Shown: positions 1 to 8,175, counted from the first letter of the stretch. The stretch: 64,000 nucleotides of DNA from DATGZH01 sp035297265 (GCA_035297265.1 DATGZH010000042.1:124001-188000); one strand, 5' to 3'. The notes: generated by a model not told the origin, from the sequence alone. Translations and numbers: made by a program.

Positions 1-720
1 GGCGTGATCGGCACGTCGGTGTCCGGGATCTTCCTGTGGCTGATCGGCCTCATCAACCTGTTCGTCCTCGTGTCGATCTACCGGGTCTCCCGGGAGATGC
101 GGCAGGGCCGCTATGAGGACGCCGAGCTCGATCGGGAGCTGAACAACCGGGGGCTCATGAACCGGGTGCTCGGTGGCTACGCCAGGCGGATCGACACCCC
201 TTGGAAGATGTACCCGGTAGGGGCACTGTTCGGCTTGGGCTTCGACACCGCCACCGAGGTAGCGCTCCTCGTACTGGCCGGCTCGGCCGTCGTGGGCGGC
301 CTGCCCTTCTACGCCGTGCTGTCGCTCCCGTTGCTCTTCGCCGCGGGGATGTGCCTCTTCGACACGCTCGACGGCTGCTTCATGAACTTCGCTTACGACT
401 GGGCCTTCGCCAAACCCGTGCGGAAGATCTACTACAACCTCACGATCACCGGTCTGTCCGTGTTCGTGGCCCTCTTCATCGGCACGATCGAGCTGGTGGG
501 CCTCTTCGCCCAGGAGGCCGGTCTGAGCGGGTCGTTCTGGAGCTTTCTCTCGGGCTTCAACATCAACCGGGCCGGCTTCGTCGTCGTCGGCATTTTCGTG
601 GTCACATGGCTCGTCGCCCTGGCCGTCTGGCACTTCGGGGAGATCGAACGCAAGTGGGAGTTGAACGCGGCCGAGGCCCGAGCCGAAAGGAGTCCGGCGG
701 AGCCCGTCGAAGTAGGCTGA
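1..720 (+). CDS. Nickel/cobalt permease, NiCoT (HoxN/NixA) family, 5' truncated
   Basis: Integral membrane protein importing Ni2+ or Co2+. The frame is open to the left edge, so the true start and the N-terminal metal-binding helix (HX4DH in this family) lie outside the window. About residues 72-85 carry the family signature GLGFDTATE; it is followed by a long hydrophobic hairpin with LFDTLDGCFM and by AFAKPVRKIYYNLTITGLSV, all typical of NiCoT proteins. Four hydrophobic segments and a charged cytoplasmic tail ending near residue 238 can be seen. Whether nickel or cobalt is preferred cannot be told from this half. Family assignment is firm. Confidence 0.87.
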   Translation, partial: GVIGTSVSGIFLWLIGLINLFVLVSIYRVSREMRQGRYEDAELDRELNNRGLMNRVLGGYARRIDTPWKMYPVGALFGLGFDTATEVALLVLAGSAVVGGLPFYAVLSLPLLFAAGMCLFDTLDGCFMNFAYDWAFAKPVRKIYYNLTITGLSVFVALFIGTIELVGLFAQEAGLSGSFWSFLSGFNINRAGFVVVGIFVVTWLVALAVWHFGEIERKWELNAAEARAERSPAEPVEVG

Positions 721-782
721 CGGCCCATGTCGGCAGTCCGGCGCGATCGGTCGTGGGTCCGGCTCGTCGAGGTCAACCGCTG

Positions 783-1223
783 ATGTTCGGTCGTCGCCGC
801 AAGGGACCATCGCCCCCCGAAGAGCTCCCGGTCGAGTACCACCTCGAGCAGGACATCGCAACGGTCCAAGCGTCGATCAGCACGTATCTCGAGGATCCGA
901 CCGAGGACCGTCGTCGCATGCTGTTGGCGGACCTCGAGCGACTCGACGATCAGACGGCCCGGGCCGACACGTACACGAGCTTCAAAGCCGCGTGGACCCG
1001 CTTTGCCGTCCCGGGGTCCTCGGTCATCGGGGCGACGAGCGACCAGGCCATGGCCGAGGAGGTGCCGGACCCGGTGTTCCAAGCGCAGGTGGCGCTGGTG
1101 AAGGCGGCCAAGAAGGCGGTGACCGATGGGACGCCCGAGGCGCTCGACGCTCTCCGGACCGCCTCTGCCGCCCTGACCGAGGCGGCCGCGCCGGACGGGG
1201 ACCGCCCGTCCGCGCCGGGATAG
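783..1223 (+). CDS. Small hypothetical protein (146 aa)
   Basis: Function not recognised. The ATG at 783 lies just after a GAGG-like element. The product starts MFGRRRKG, has a mostly helical, charged middle (residues 15-75, rich in Glu, Asp and Arg, plausibly coiled) and an Ala-rich C-terminus. There is no signal peptide or membrane segment, so it should be cytosolic. Codon use has the strong GC3 bias of the neighbours, which supports a real gene. It follows the Ni/Co permease by about 60 bases on the same strand and could be co-transcribed with it, but nothing links it to metal handling. Confidence 0.6.
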   Translation: MFGRRRKGPSPPEELPVEYHLEQDIATVQASISTYLEDPTEDRRRMLLADLERLDDQTARADTYTSFKAAWTRFAVPGSSVIGATSDQAMAEEVPDPVFQAQVALVKAAKKAVTDGTPEALDALRTASAALTEAAAPDGDRPSAPG

Positions 1224-1271
1224 CGGGCGACGGCCTCGACGCTGGCGCGAGCCGCCCCAGGTTCCCGGCAG

Positions 1272-1736
1272 TTAGGCCGGCTCCATGCCGTGCCGGCGCA
1301 TCAGGGTGAGCTCGGCCTCGCGATCGGGCGGCTGCGGTGCCGACCACAGGGCCTCGAGGTCCTCGAAGTAGTGGTCCAGGGCGGGGGCGTGGAGGACGAG
1401 CAGCCGGGCCGGCTCGTCGCTCGTGTTCCCGAAGGTGTGGGCTTCGCCGGCCGAGACGAGCACGAACATCCCAGTGCTGCCTTCGAGCACGTCGCTGCCG
1501 ACGCGGAACTCGATGGTCCCATCGAGGACGAAGTAGGCCTCCTCGTTGCCCACGTGACGGTGCGCCGGGGGCATCCGTCCGTGCGGTGGCAGTGTCCGCT
1601 CCATCAAGGAGAACCGTTCACCCGTCGTGGCGCCGGTCGCCTTGAACCACATCTCGCTCCCACGCGCCTCGTAGCGGAGGCCTTCGCCCGATTCCCAACG
1701 GATCACGTCCACCTCCGAGATCGATGGCCGGGCCAT
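1272..1736 (-). CDS. Cupin-domain protein
   Basis: Small single-domain cupin of 154 aa. The two cupin motifs are visible: PPAHRHVGNEEAYFVLDG (about residues 56-73, with the His-His-Glu metal ligands) and the later GEAHTFGN (about 97-104, with the last His). Such proteins may be metal-dependent dioxygenases, isomerases or sugar/ligand-binding proteins; the substrate cannot be read from the sequence. The ATG at 1736 is preferred because the cupin fold begins soon after it, although the frame stays open far upstream. It is divergent from the methyltransferase gene at 1833. Confidence 0.8.
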   Translation of the reverse strand: MARPSISEVDVIRWESGEGLRYEARGSEMWFKATGATTGERFSLMERTLPPHGRMPPAHRHVGNEEAYFVLDGTIEFRVGSDVLEGSTGMFVLVSAGEAHTFGNTSDEPARLLVLHAPALDHYFEDLEALWSAPQPPDREAELTLMRRHGMEPA

Positions 1737-1832
1737 CCTGCCCGGAGAACGGCATGGTGTCGATGGTTTGAACGCCCCCCGCACTCGGTGCGAGGTCCGG
1801 CGTGAGCGTCCGGGTCGGCCAGACTGACGACG

Positions 1833-2597
1833 ATGCAAGGCGCCCCGAGCACCGTGGTCGAGCGGCTGCGGGCGGCCGGCTGTGTGGCCGCCGAGGAGGA
1901 GGCCGAGGAGCTGGCCGACGCCGCCCCCGACGCCGCCACGCTCGAGGCGTGGATCGGGCGACGGGAGCAAGGAGAGCCGCTCGCCTGGGTCACGGGGCGC
2001 ATCGAGTTCTGCGATCGGACGGTCCTCGTCGACCGCGGCGTCTACGTGCCCCGCCGCCAGAGCGAGGAGCTCGCCCGGCGGGCGGCCCGGGTCCTCCCCG
2101 AAGGGGGTCGAGCCGTCGACTTCTGTACGGGGACCGGTGCCGTGGCCGTCCACCTCAGGTCGGCGGTCCCCTCCGCCCTCGTCGTCGGGATCGACGTCGA
2201 CCGGCGCGCGGTCGGCTGTGCCCGGCGCAACGGGGTTCTCGCGGTGGCCGGTGACCTCGACCGGCCGCTGCGGCGTGACCGGTTCGACCTCGTGACGGCG
2301 GTGGCGCCCTACGTGCCCACCGACGAGCTCAGGCTGTTGCCGCCCGACGTCGTCCGCTTCGAACCCCGACCGGCGCTCGACGGCGGCCCGGACGGCCTCG
2401 ACGTCGTCCGCCGGGTGGTCGCCGCCGCCGCACGCGTCCTCGTACCGGGAGGTTGGCTCTTCCTCGAGCTCGGCGGCGAGCAGGATGTCCGGCTGGCCCC
2501 GGCCCTCACCGCCGCCGGGTTCGAGCCGGGACCGGCCTGGTACGACGAGGACGGCGACCTCCGTGGCACGGCCGCGCGGGCGACCCGTGCGTCGTGA
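1833..2597 (+). CDS. PrmC/HemK-related putative N5-glutamine methyltransferase
   Basis: SAM-dependent methyltransferase resembling the actinobacterial PrmC-related group. Residues 1-90 form the helical HemK-type N-domain ending in GEPLAWVTGRIEFCDR and YVPRRQSEELARRA. The SAM-binding motif is AVDFCTGTGAVAVHL (94-108) and an acidic residue follows in VGIDVDRRAV. The catalytic NPPY motif, read as NAPY in this subgroup, is VAPY here (157-160; codons gtg gcg ccc tac), so the Asn that normally holds the glutamine amide is missing. DGGPDGLDVVRRVVAAA follows as in the family. It may be active on another substrate, or inactive. Real PrmC is normally a separate gene near prfA, which is not seen here. 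Confidence 0.75.
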   Translation: MQGAPSTVVERLRAAGCVAAEEEAEELADAAPDAATLEAWIGRREQGEPLAWVTGRIEFCDRTVLVDRGVYVPRRQSEELARRAARVLPEGGRAVDFCTGTGAVAVHLRSAVPSALVVGIDVDRRAVGCARRNGVLAVAGDLDRPLRRDRFDLVTAVAPYVPTDELRLLPPDVVRFEPRPALDGGPDGLDVVRRVVAAAARVLVPGGWLFLELGGEQDVRLAPALTAAGFEPGPAWYDEDGDLRGTAARATRAS

Positions 2598-2708
2598 GCG
2601 TCGCCGTCCGGCCCTCGAGCTCGTCGCCTCCGTCCGCTCCTCCAGTGCGAGTGCTGAGACGGACGATCGCCCGACCACTCACCTGCCTGATGTGTGGCAG
2701 TTCGGATT

Positions 2709-3134
2709 TCAGCGGGGACTGACTGACTCGAGCAGGTCCCTGTTGGACTTGCCGCCATTGATGACCCTGCTCATTTGTCGAAGTGCCCCCCAATGGAGTG
2801 TGCACGATGAGGGGATGCTGATGACACCTACTGAAAAGCTGAACGGCTTAGCCTGCCGTGGGTTCAGAGCCTCGACTTGACCGTTGTCGTCGCCGCTTTC
2901 GCCTCCAGCCTCGTAGGAGATGATCGCCGAAATGCTGATGGTGGTCGGATACCGCAAGTTGTTTGTGATCGTGCCGCTCACTTCTACGTAGGTGGAGTTC
3001 GGAACGCACGACGCCGACACCGACGCCAATGATGAGCCTGCCAGGTGCACGGGGATGCCGCCGGAACCACACCCAGAACACGCCATGGCCACGGCCCCTA
3101 GTGCCAACGCCGCGGTCCACCGCCTGGACCACAC
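2709..3134 (-). CDS. Putative secreted lipoprotein
   Basis: Short exported protein with no recognised family. With the GTG at 3134 it starts VWSRRWTAALALGAVAMAC, a typical lipoprotein signal with twin Arg, hydrophobic core and lipobox Cys in the run AMACSGCG. The frame also allows an ATG at 3197. The mature part reads as a beta-sandwich-like domain (VEVSGTITNNLRYPTTISI and KPFSFSVGVISIPSSC), similar in style to FxLYD-type extracellular domains, with Cys residues that could pair. GC and codon bias are clearly weaker than in the neighbours, which hints at transfer or weak selection. Real gene likely; function unknown. Confidence 0.55.
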   Translation of the reverse strand: MWSRRWTAALALGAVAMACSGCGSGGIPVHLAGSSLASVSASCVPNSTYVEVSGTITNNLRYPTTISISAIISYEAGGESGDDNGQVEALNPRQAKPFSFSVGVISIPSSCTLHWGALRQMSRVINGGKSNRDLLESVSPR

Positions 3135-3411
3135 GGCTCTGAACGTAGCCCTCCGACACGTGGTCGGACAATCCCTACCCCACTCCCACCTCAACATGAT
3201 CGTTCAGGACCGCAGTGGTGCCCGTCGCCATCGGGGGCGCGCTTTGCTCTACGCTGGCAAGCCCAACTGGGACCTGCTGGCCACGGTCACACCCCGCTGA
3301 GATCCCAAGAGCCTGATGTGTTCGGGTTGCTCAATCGGAATGGCGCGATTCTCGCCTCTGGCCCGGATCGACGCGTCTCAGTAAAATGAGCGCGTCGAAG
3401 GGGGGGCGGCA

Positions 3412-4266
3412 ATGTCGGAGATGCCTACCGAATCGAAGATCCCGCCTGAGGCCCATAGCTACCTGCGGATCCACCACATCATCACCCTCGGCACGTCCTC
3501 TTTCACCGGCATTCCCCACGCGGCCACCGTTGCCTATGCCAACGACGCCGATCAGCTCTTCTTTTCGATGGCGTCGTCCGAACTGACCCTTACCAATATC
3601 GCGGCGAACCGCTGGGTCTCCTTCACCATCGACGACTACACGCCTGACTTCCGCAAGCTGCGCGAGCTGCGTGGCGTCGGGAAGTGCGCCATGATGCAGG
3701 ACCCGGGCGAGCGGGCCGCCGTCTGGCCCCTCTTCGCCGAGAAGTTCCCGTCGCTCCCGACGGAGGCCCTGGACAACCTCCACGCGGTCACGCCGCTCGA
3801 GCTGCACTTCGTCGACTTCGAGTACACGGCGGGCGTCGCCGTCCCCCTCGAATCGAGCATCTTCTACCAGGTCGACCCGGAGGCGGAGACCCTGCCGACC
3901 GGCATCGCCACCCAGCTCGAGACCTTGACGTTCGACCCCGGTCAGGTCGTCGTGCGGCAGGGGCAGCGCATCGACCGCTTCTTCATCATCGTCGAAGGTG
4001 AGGTCGAGGTCCGTCGGGAGGGCCACGGACAGGACGTCATCGTTACGAGGCACACCGCGGGCCAGCTCTTCGGCGAGGTTGGGGCGCTCGCCGGCACACC
4101 GCAGACGGCCACCTACGTGGCCGTGAGCAAGGCGCTCATCATGGCCATCGACCGCGCCGCCTTCCAGGAGATCCAGGTGCAGTCGGCGACCGCCGACCTG
4201 CGCGAGCGCGTGCAGAGCACCCTCTCCCTGATGCAGCACGGTGGCGAGCCGGAGCCGCTGGTCTGA
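3412..4266 (+). CDS. PNPOx-like flavin domain fused to cyclic-nucleotide-binding domain
   Basis: Two-domain cytosolic protein of 284 aa. Residues 10-150 look like a pyridoxamine-phosphate-oxidase-type split barrel (SYLRIHHIITLGTSSFTGIP, then ATVAYANDADQLFFSM), a fold that usually binds FMN or F420. Residues 165-260 form a CRP-type cyclic-nucleotide-binding domain (LTFDPGQVVVRQGQRIDRFF, IIVEGEVEV, GQLFGEVGAL). In the phosphate-binding cassette the usual Arg-Thr-Ala reads Gln-Thr-Ala (231-233), so classic cAMP binding is doubtful. The ATG at 3412 follows a G-rich Shine-Dalgarno. There is no DNA-binding domain, so this looks like a redox enzyme with a regulatory sensor, not a transcription factor. 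Confidence 0.8.
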   Translation: MSEMPTESKIPPEAHSYLRIHHIITLGTSSFTGIPHAATVAYANDADQLFFSMASSELTLTNIAANRWVSFTIDDYTPDFRKLRELRGVGKCAMMQDPGERAAVWPLFAEKFPSLPTEALDNLHAVTPLELHFVDFEYTAGVAVPLESSIFYQVDPEAETLPTGIATQLETLTFDPGQVVVRQGQRIDRFFIIVEGEVEVRREGHGQDVIVTRHTAGQLFGEVGALAGTPQTATYVAVSKALIMAIDRAAFQEIQVQSATADLRERVQSTLSLMQHGGEPEPLV

Positions 4267-4287
4267 GCCGGAGCTCAGCGCTGGTAG

Positions 4288-4764
4288 TCAGGCGCCGGCG
4301 TCGGCGGCGGCCCGCATCGCCGCGAGGTCGAGTTTCTGCATCGTGAACATGGCCTGCACCGCCCGCTCTACCCTGCCGGGATCGGGATCGGTGAAGAGCT
4401 CGGCCAGCTCACTCGGGACGACCTGCCAGGACAGCCCGTAGCGGTCCTTCAGCCACCCACACGGCCCTTCCTCACCCCCGGCGGAGAGCTTGGCCCAGTA
4501 GTAGTCGACCTCGTCCTGGTCGGCGCAGCTGATCATGAGGGAGACGGCTTCGTTGAACCGGTGTTCCGGTCCCCCGTTCAGCGCGGTGAAGGTCTGACCG
4601 TCGAGGAGGAACTCCACGGTGAGCACCGTTCCCGCCGGCCGCGGACCGGCGTCGCTGTAGTACGACACGTTCGTGATCTTCGAGTTGGGGAAGATCGAGA
4701 CGTAGAACTCCGCGGCCTCGAGACCCTCGTTGTCGTACCAGAGGTTCGGGACGATGCTCGGCAC
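4288..4764 (-). CDS. VOC-family (PhnB-like / 3-demethylubiquinone methyltransferase-like) protein
   Basis: Glyoxalase-fold protein of the PhnB/YjdN type, annotated in databases as 3-demethylubiquinone-9 3-methyltransferase-like although the true reaction is seldom known. It begins PSIVPNLWYDNEGLEAAEF; typical elements follow: FYVSIFPNSKI, GTVLTVEFLLDGQTFTALNG and the closing CGWLKDRYGLSWQVVP. The GTG at 4764 is chosen because a clear GGAGG lies six bases upstream; an upstream in-frame ATG at 4830 would add an unconserved tail. Length (158 aa) fits the family. Cytosolic; substrate unknown. Confidence 0.82.
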   Translation of the reverse strand: MPSIVPNLWYDNEGLEAAEFYVSIFPNSKITNVSYYSDAGPRPAGTVLTVEFLLDGQTFTALNGGPEHRFNEAVSLMISCADQDEVDYYWAKLSAGGEEGPCGWLKDRYGLSWQVVPSELAELFTDPDPGRVERAVQAMFTMQKLDLAAMRAAADAGA

Positions 4765-4954
4765 ATCGACCTCCAAGATCGTCGCTCGTAGGGCTTGACT
4801 GGCTGATCCCGAAACTAGCGCTCGGGTCACGCCGACCCGTCAGGGAGCCACCGGGTCGTTGCTGCACGCCGATCGTGCCGGCGTGGCCCTGGTCCGGCCG
4901 GGTGCAGCCGCGGCCGCCGGGGCGGAGCAGCGCAATTGGTAGCGTTCGCCGCTG

Positions 4955-5724
4955 ATGGACCGCCTCGAGGCCTCGAAGGTACCGAACCCCTCGGTGCCGT
5001 TCTGGGTCACCAAGGTGTTCACGACGGCCCTGGGTGAGGCGACGTCGGATTCCCTCGTGCACCGCCTGGACCCCTACGTGGCCGTGGCCATCGGGTTCGT
5101 CCTCTTTGCCATCTCGATGGTCCTCCAGTTCTCCGTCCGGCGCTACGTCGTCTGGGTCTACTGGGTGGCGGTCGCCATGGTGGCCGTGTTCGGCACGATG
5201 GCCGCCGACGCCGTCCACATCGAGTTCAAGGTCCCGTACGCCCTGTCCTTCTTCTTCTACGCGGTCGTCCTCACGATCGTCTTCGTCGCCTGGTACATGA
5301 GCGAGCGGACGATCTCGATCCACAGCATCGTCACCTGGCGGCGGGAGGCCTTCTACTGGGCGGCCGTGCTGGCCACGTTCGCCATGGGCACGGCCCTCGG
5401 CGACCTCACCGCCTTCACGCTCCACTTCGGGTTCTTCTCGTCGGGCCTGCTCTTCCTGGCCCTTTCGCCATCCCGGGCATCGCCTACCGCTGGCTGGGCC
5501 TGAACGGGGTGGTGGCCTTCTGGGCCGCCTACGTCATGACCCGGCCGCTCGGAGCCTCCTTCGCCGACTGGTTCGGCAAGCCCAAGCTCGTGGGCGGGCT
5601 CGGGTTCGGCTCGCCCGAGGTGGCGGTGATCTTCGCGGCGGCCATCGCCTTCATGATCGGCTACATGATGCTCACGGACCCCGGCGCGGTGCGGCTCGAG
5701 GAGTCACCGGCCCTCCCCGACTGA
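4955..5724 (+). pseudogene. COG4705-type membrane protein, interrupted by a frameshift
   Basis: Multi-helix membrane protein of the uncharacterised COG4705 (DUF347-type) family. The first part (4955 to about 5461) reads FWVTKVFTTALGEATSD and several transmembrane helices. At about 5460-5464 the frame must shift by one base: the original frame runs into unrelated residues and stops at 5503, while the other frame continues FAIPGIAYRWLGLNGVVAFW to the stop at 5724. Restoring one base in the run gccctttcgcc gives a full-length protein of about 256 aa, normal for the family. The rest is intact, so a sequencing or assembly error, or a very recent mutation, is likely. Confidence 0.75.
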
Positions 5725-5902
5725 AGACGCGCGGCAAGGGTCGGGACCTTCGGCCCTGGGCGTGGCGGCCCGTCCGTCGTACGGTGCGAGTCGAGGGTGC
5801 GCCCGCCGCGTGATCCGCTCGGGGGTCCGCGGCGTGGCCACCCGTTCTCATCTCCGGGCGGCGCGGGTTGACCGGCGCTCGGCCGGGAGCCAGCCTGCCG
5901 GG

Positions 5903-6442
5903 ATGGCCGACCACCACGACCAGGCCGGCGCCCGTCCGGTCGGGCGCCGGCCTGAGCTGCACGTCCCCCGCCCCGACGAGTCGGCGCCGGCGGACGAGAC
6001 GACCACGGCTCGCGGTTGGCTCACCCACCTCCGGGAGAGCGCCCTCTACAAGCTGGAGGACCTCGACGACGAGGGCCTGCGCTGGCGGCCCGTCCCCACC
6101 GCCAACTCTCTCGGTTCGATCGTCATGCACCTCGCCTACGCCGAGCGCCAGTGGTTCCGGGCCATCTTCGCCGGGGAGCCGATGGACCTGTCGTGGCGGT
6201 CGCACACCTTCGAGGTGCCCGACGGCTGGTCGGCCGACGACGTGGCCGCCTTCTACCGGGCCGAGGTGGCGGCGGCCGACGCCGTCCTCGACGGGGCGGC
6301 GTCGTTCGACCAGGCCTCGCGGGCCGACTTCCGCCCGACGACCCTCCGCTGGGTCGTGACCCACATGCTCGAGGAGACCGCCCGGCACGTCGGGCACATG
6401 GATCTCACCCGGGAGCTGCTCGACGGCCGGACCGGCCGCTGA
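5903..6442 (+). CDS. DinB-family protein (DUF664-type)
   Basis: Four-helix-bundle protein of the DinB/mycothiol-S-transferase-like superfamily, 179 aa. The start at ATG 5903 precedes MADHHDQAG. Core features are WLTHLRESALYKLEDLDDE, LGSIVMHLAYAERQWFRAI (first metal-ligand His) and WVVTHMLEETARHVGHMD (two further His), giving the three-His metal site of this fold. In actinobacteria, members use mycothiol or detoxify electrophiles, which fits the mycothiol-type deacetylase at 51.7 kb. The exact substrate is unknown. It is convergent with the crotonase gene, 12 bases away. Confidence 0.8.
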   Translation: MADHHDQAGARPVGRRPELHVPRPDESAPADETTTARGWLTHLRESALYKLEDLDDEGLRWRPVPTANSLGSIVMHLAYAERQWFRAIFAGEPMDLSWRSHTFEVPDGWSADDVAAFYRAEVAAADAVLDGAASFDQASRADFRPTTLRWVVTHMLEETARHVGHMDLTRELLDGRTGR

Positions 6443-6454
6443 GGAAGGCCCGGG

Positions 6455-7147
6455 TCAGCGGCCCCGGAAGGCGGCGTCGTCGGCCTCGATGGCCGCCCGC
6501 AGCACCGGGAGCACGGCCGCCCTCGTGGCCTGCTTGGTGGCGGCGAAGGCCGGCAGGTCGAGCCCGGCGAGCCTGGTGGCCGCGGCGGTGGCCGAGGCGG
6601 CCAGCCCCTCCGCCGGCACCACCCGATCGAGGATCCCGGCCCGCCCGGCTTCCTCGGGGTCGAAGATCTCGGCGGTGACCGTGGCCCGGTGGAAGTGCGA
6701 GTGGTTGAGCCGCAGGCGGCAGATCTCGATGGCGTACCGGGGCAGCGTCATGCCGATGGCCACCTCGTTCGCCCCGAGCTTGTAGGGCCCGGCCACCCCG
6801 AGCCGGTGGTCGCCCGCCAGGAGGAGGAAGAGCCCCATGGCCAGGGCATGACCGGTGCAGGCCACGACGACCGGGGTGGGGAACGTGAGGAGCCGTTCGG
6901 AGAGCTCGAAGCCGCTCCGCAGCATGTCGGGGGCCTCGGCCGTCCCGCCCCTGAGCACGCCGAGGTCGAAGCCGGCCGAGAACACGCCGGGGCGGCCGGC
7001 GAGGACCACGATCGCCCCGTCCTCCCTGGCCCGGTCGAAGGCGGCGTGCAGCTCGGCCAGCATGGCGGGCGAGAGGGCGTTGACCTTGCCGTCGTCCATC
7101 GTGATCGTGGCCAGCGGCGGCGTCCGTTCGTAGGTGACGAGGCTCAC
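6455..7147 (-). CDS. Crotonase-family enoyl-CoA hydratase/isomerase
   Basis: Crotonase-fold enzyme of 230 aa acting on acyl-CoA thioesters. Oxyanion-hole segments are present: VVLAGRPGVFSAGFDLGVL (about residues 47-65) and ACTGHALAMGLFLLLAGDHR (about 95-114). The classic catalytic Glu pair of enoyl-CoA hydratase is only partly recognisable; the second region reads GANEVAIGMTLPRY, with one Glu. Hydratase, isomerase or hydrolase activity therefore cannot be separated. The C-terminus is short but complete (ATKQATRAAVLPVLRAAIEA). The ATG at 7147 starts MSLVTYERT. A lipid or CoA-acid catabolic role is likely. Confidence 0.85.
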   Translation of the reverse strand: MSLVTYERTPPLATITMDDGKVNALSPAMLAELHAAFDRAREDGAIVVLAGRPGVFSAGFDLGVLRGGTAEAPDMLRSGFELSERLLTFPTPVVVACTGHALAMGLFLLLAGDHRLGVAGPYKLGANEVAIGMTLPRYAIEICRLRLNHSHFHRATVTAEIFDPEEAGRAGILDRVVPAEGLAASATAAATRLAGLDLPAFAATKQATRAAVLPVLRAAIEADDAAFRGR

Positions 7148-7509
7148 TGACGCCCCGCCCGCCGCGTGCTCGCTGCCGGCGTGTCGGTCACGGCTGACGA
7201 CAGTAGCGGAGCTCGACAGGCTGCTCCCAGGCTGGTCACAGCCGAGCCCCAGGTTGGGACCACTTTTTCCTCGGCCGGTCCCGGCCCGCAGCCCGCCACC
7301 CGTCGCCGCCCTCGGCCGTCCTACCTGGGCGTTCGCGACGCCTTAGCTCGTTTGTCCTAGGCAGCTTGACCGAAACGTGCGAAAAAAAGGGGCGAAATGC
7401 GCGACGACCTGGGCAGGAGCCCTTCCTTACCATGGTCGGTGACAGGCCATGCCTGGATTTCATTGCTGCCGTATCGACGTGAGAGACGTGTTCGAGAGGG
7501 GGAACACCG
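7148..7509 (+). promoter_or_regulatory. 362-base leader/intergenic stretch before the pilin gene; foldable segment 7360-7470
   Basis: No convincing gene here. The right half could form a leader RNA for the pilin gene: GGCAGC at 7360-7365 can pair with GCTGCC at 7465-7470, enclosing a GGGC/GCCC hairpin (7411-7422) and a CATGG/CCATG hairpin (7431-7451), with A-rich unpaired runs at 7381-7400. A TTGACC hexamer at 7366-7371 could be a -35 element, but I see no matching -10. It does not contain the conserved strings I know for c-di-GMP riboswitches. A G-rich Shine-Dalgarno (GAGAGGGGGAA) sits just before the ATG at 7510. Confidence 0.35.
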
Positions 7510-8127
7510 ATGCAGTGCCGAAGGAGGGTGGAGCTGTTGCGCCGGGCGCGGGAGCTGGGCCATCGGGACATCGACAAGAGTGAGTCGGAGGGGGCCGAAT
7601 CGGGCTTCACCCTGATCGAGCTCATGGTGGTCCTGCTCATCATGGCCATCCTGATGGCCATCGCCATCCCGACGTTCCTCGGGGTGCGGAGCGGGGCCCA
7701 GGAGCGATCCGCGCAATCCGACCTGACGAACGCGGTGATCTCGGCGAAGACCGTCTTCACGAACAACGGGAACTTCCAGACGACGGCCTCGCTCGTGAGC
7801 AACCTGCAGAGCTCGGAGCCCGAGCTGTCGTTCACCTCGGCGCTCGTGACGTCCTCGGGCCGTCCGCACGCCATCTCGGTGGCCGTCAGCCCCGATGGGG
7901 CGATCATCGTCCTTTCGGACGAGTCGGACGACGCCCGCTGCTGGTACGCCGAGGCCAACGAGGAGTCGACCGCCATCAACGACGGGATGGCCAATGTGTC
8001 CCCCACCCAGGGTGTGAGCTACACCGGGACGAAGAAGGGCTTCCAGGTCACGGTGACCTGTGGCTGGGGCGACACCTACCTGGGCACGGCCAACGCCAAC
8101 GCCTGGGGGCCGACCTACCCGAGCTGA
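7510..8127 (+). CDS. Type IV prepilin-like protein (orphan pilin)
   Basis: Secreted pilin precursor of 205 aa. A 32-residue leader ends in Gly and is followed by the class III prepilin signature FTLIELMVVLLIMAILMA (33-50): cleavage after Gly32, Phe33 as the first mature residue and Glu37 as the conserved Glu5. The hydrophobic N-helix is followed by a globular ectodomain with two Cys (144 and 184) able to form a D-loop disulfide. No pilus assembly ATPase, PilC or prepilin peptidase gene is in the window, so it is an orphan locally. The ectodomain is clearly related to that of the membrane protein at 59609-60652. Confidence 0.88.
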   Translation: MQCRRRVELLRRARELGHRDIDKSESEGAESGFTLIELMVVLLIMAILMAIAIPTFLGVRSGAQERSAQSDLTNAVISAKTVFTNNGNFQTTASLVSNLQSSEPELSFTSALVTSSGRPHAISVAVSPDGAIIVLSDESDDARCWYAEANEESTAINDGMANVSPTQGVSYTGTKKGFQVTVTCGWGDTYLGTANANAWGPTYPS

Positions 8128-8175
8128 CCGCACAGGACACCGACCGGGGGCCGAGGCCCACGGTCAGAAGGACGC

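Noticed and set aside
1272..2678. 468-codon minus-strand frame suggesting a large cupin protein
   Set aside because: Only the last 154 codons show the cupin fold; the upstream part is antisense to the methyltransferase gene and lacks domain features.
7360..7509. c-di-GMP-I/II riboswitch before the pilin gene
   Set aside because: The conserved CACGCACAGGGCAAACC and GGGACGCAAAGCC-type strings of class I are absent, and class II core bases are not seen.
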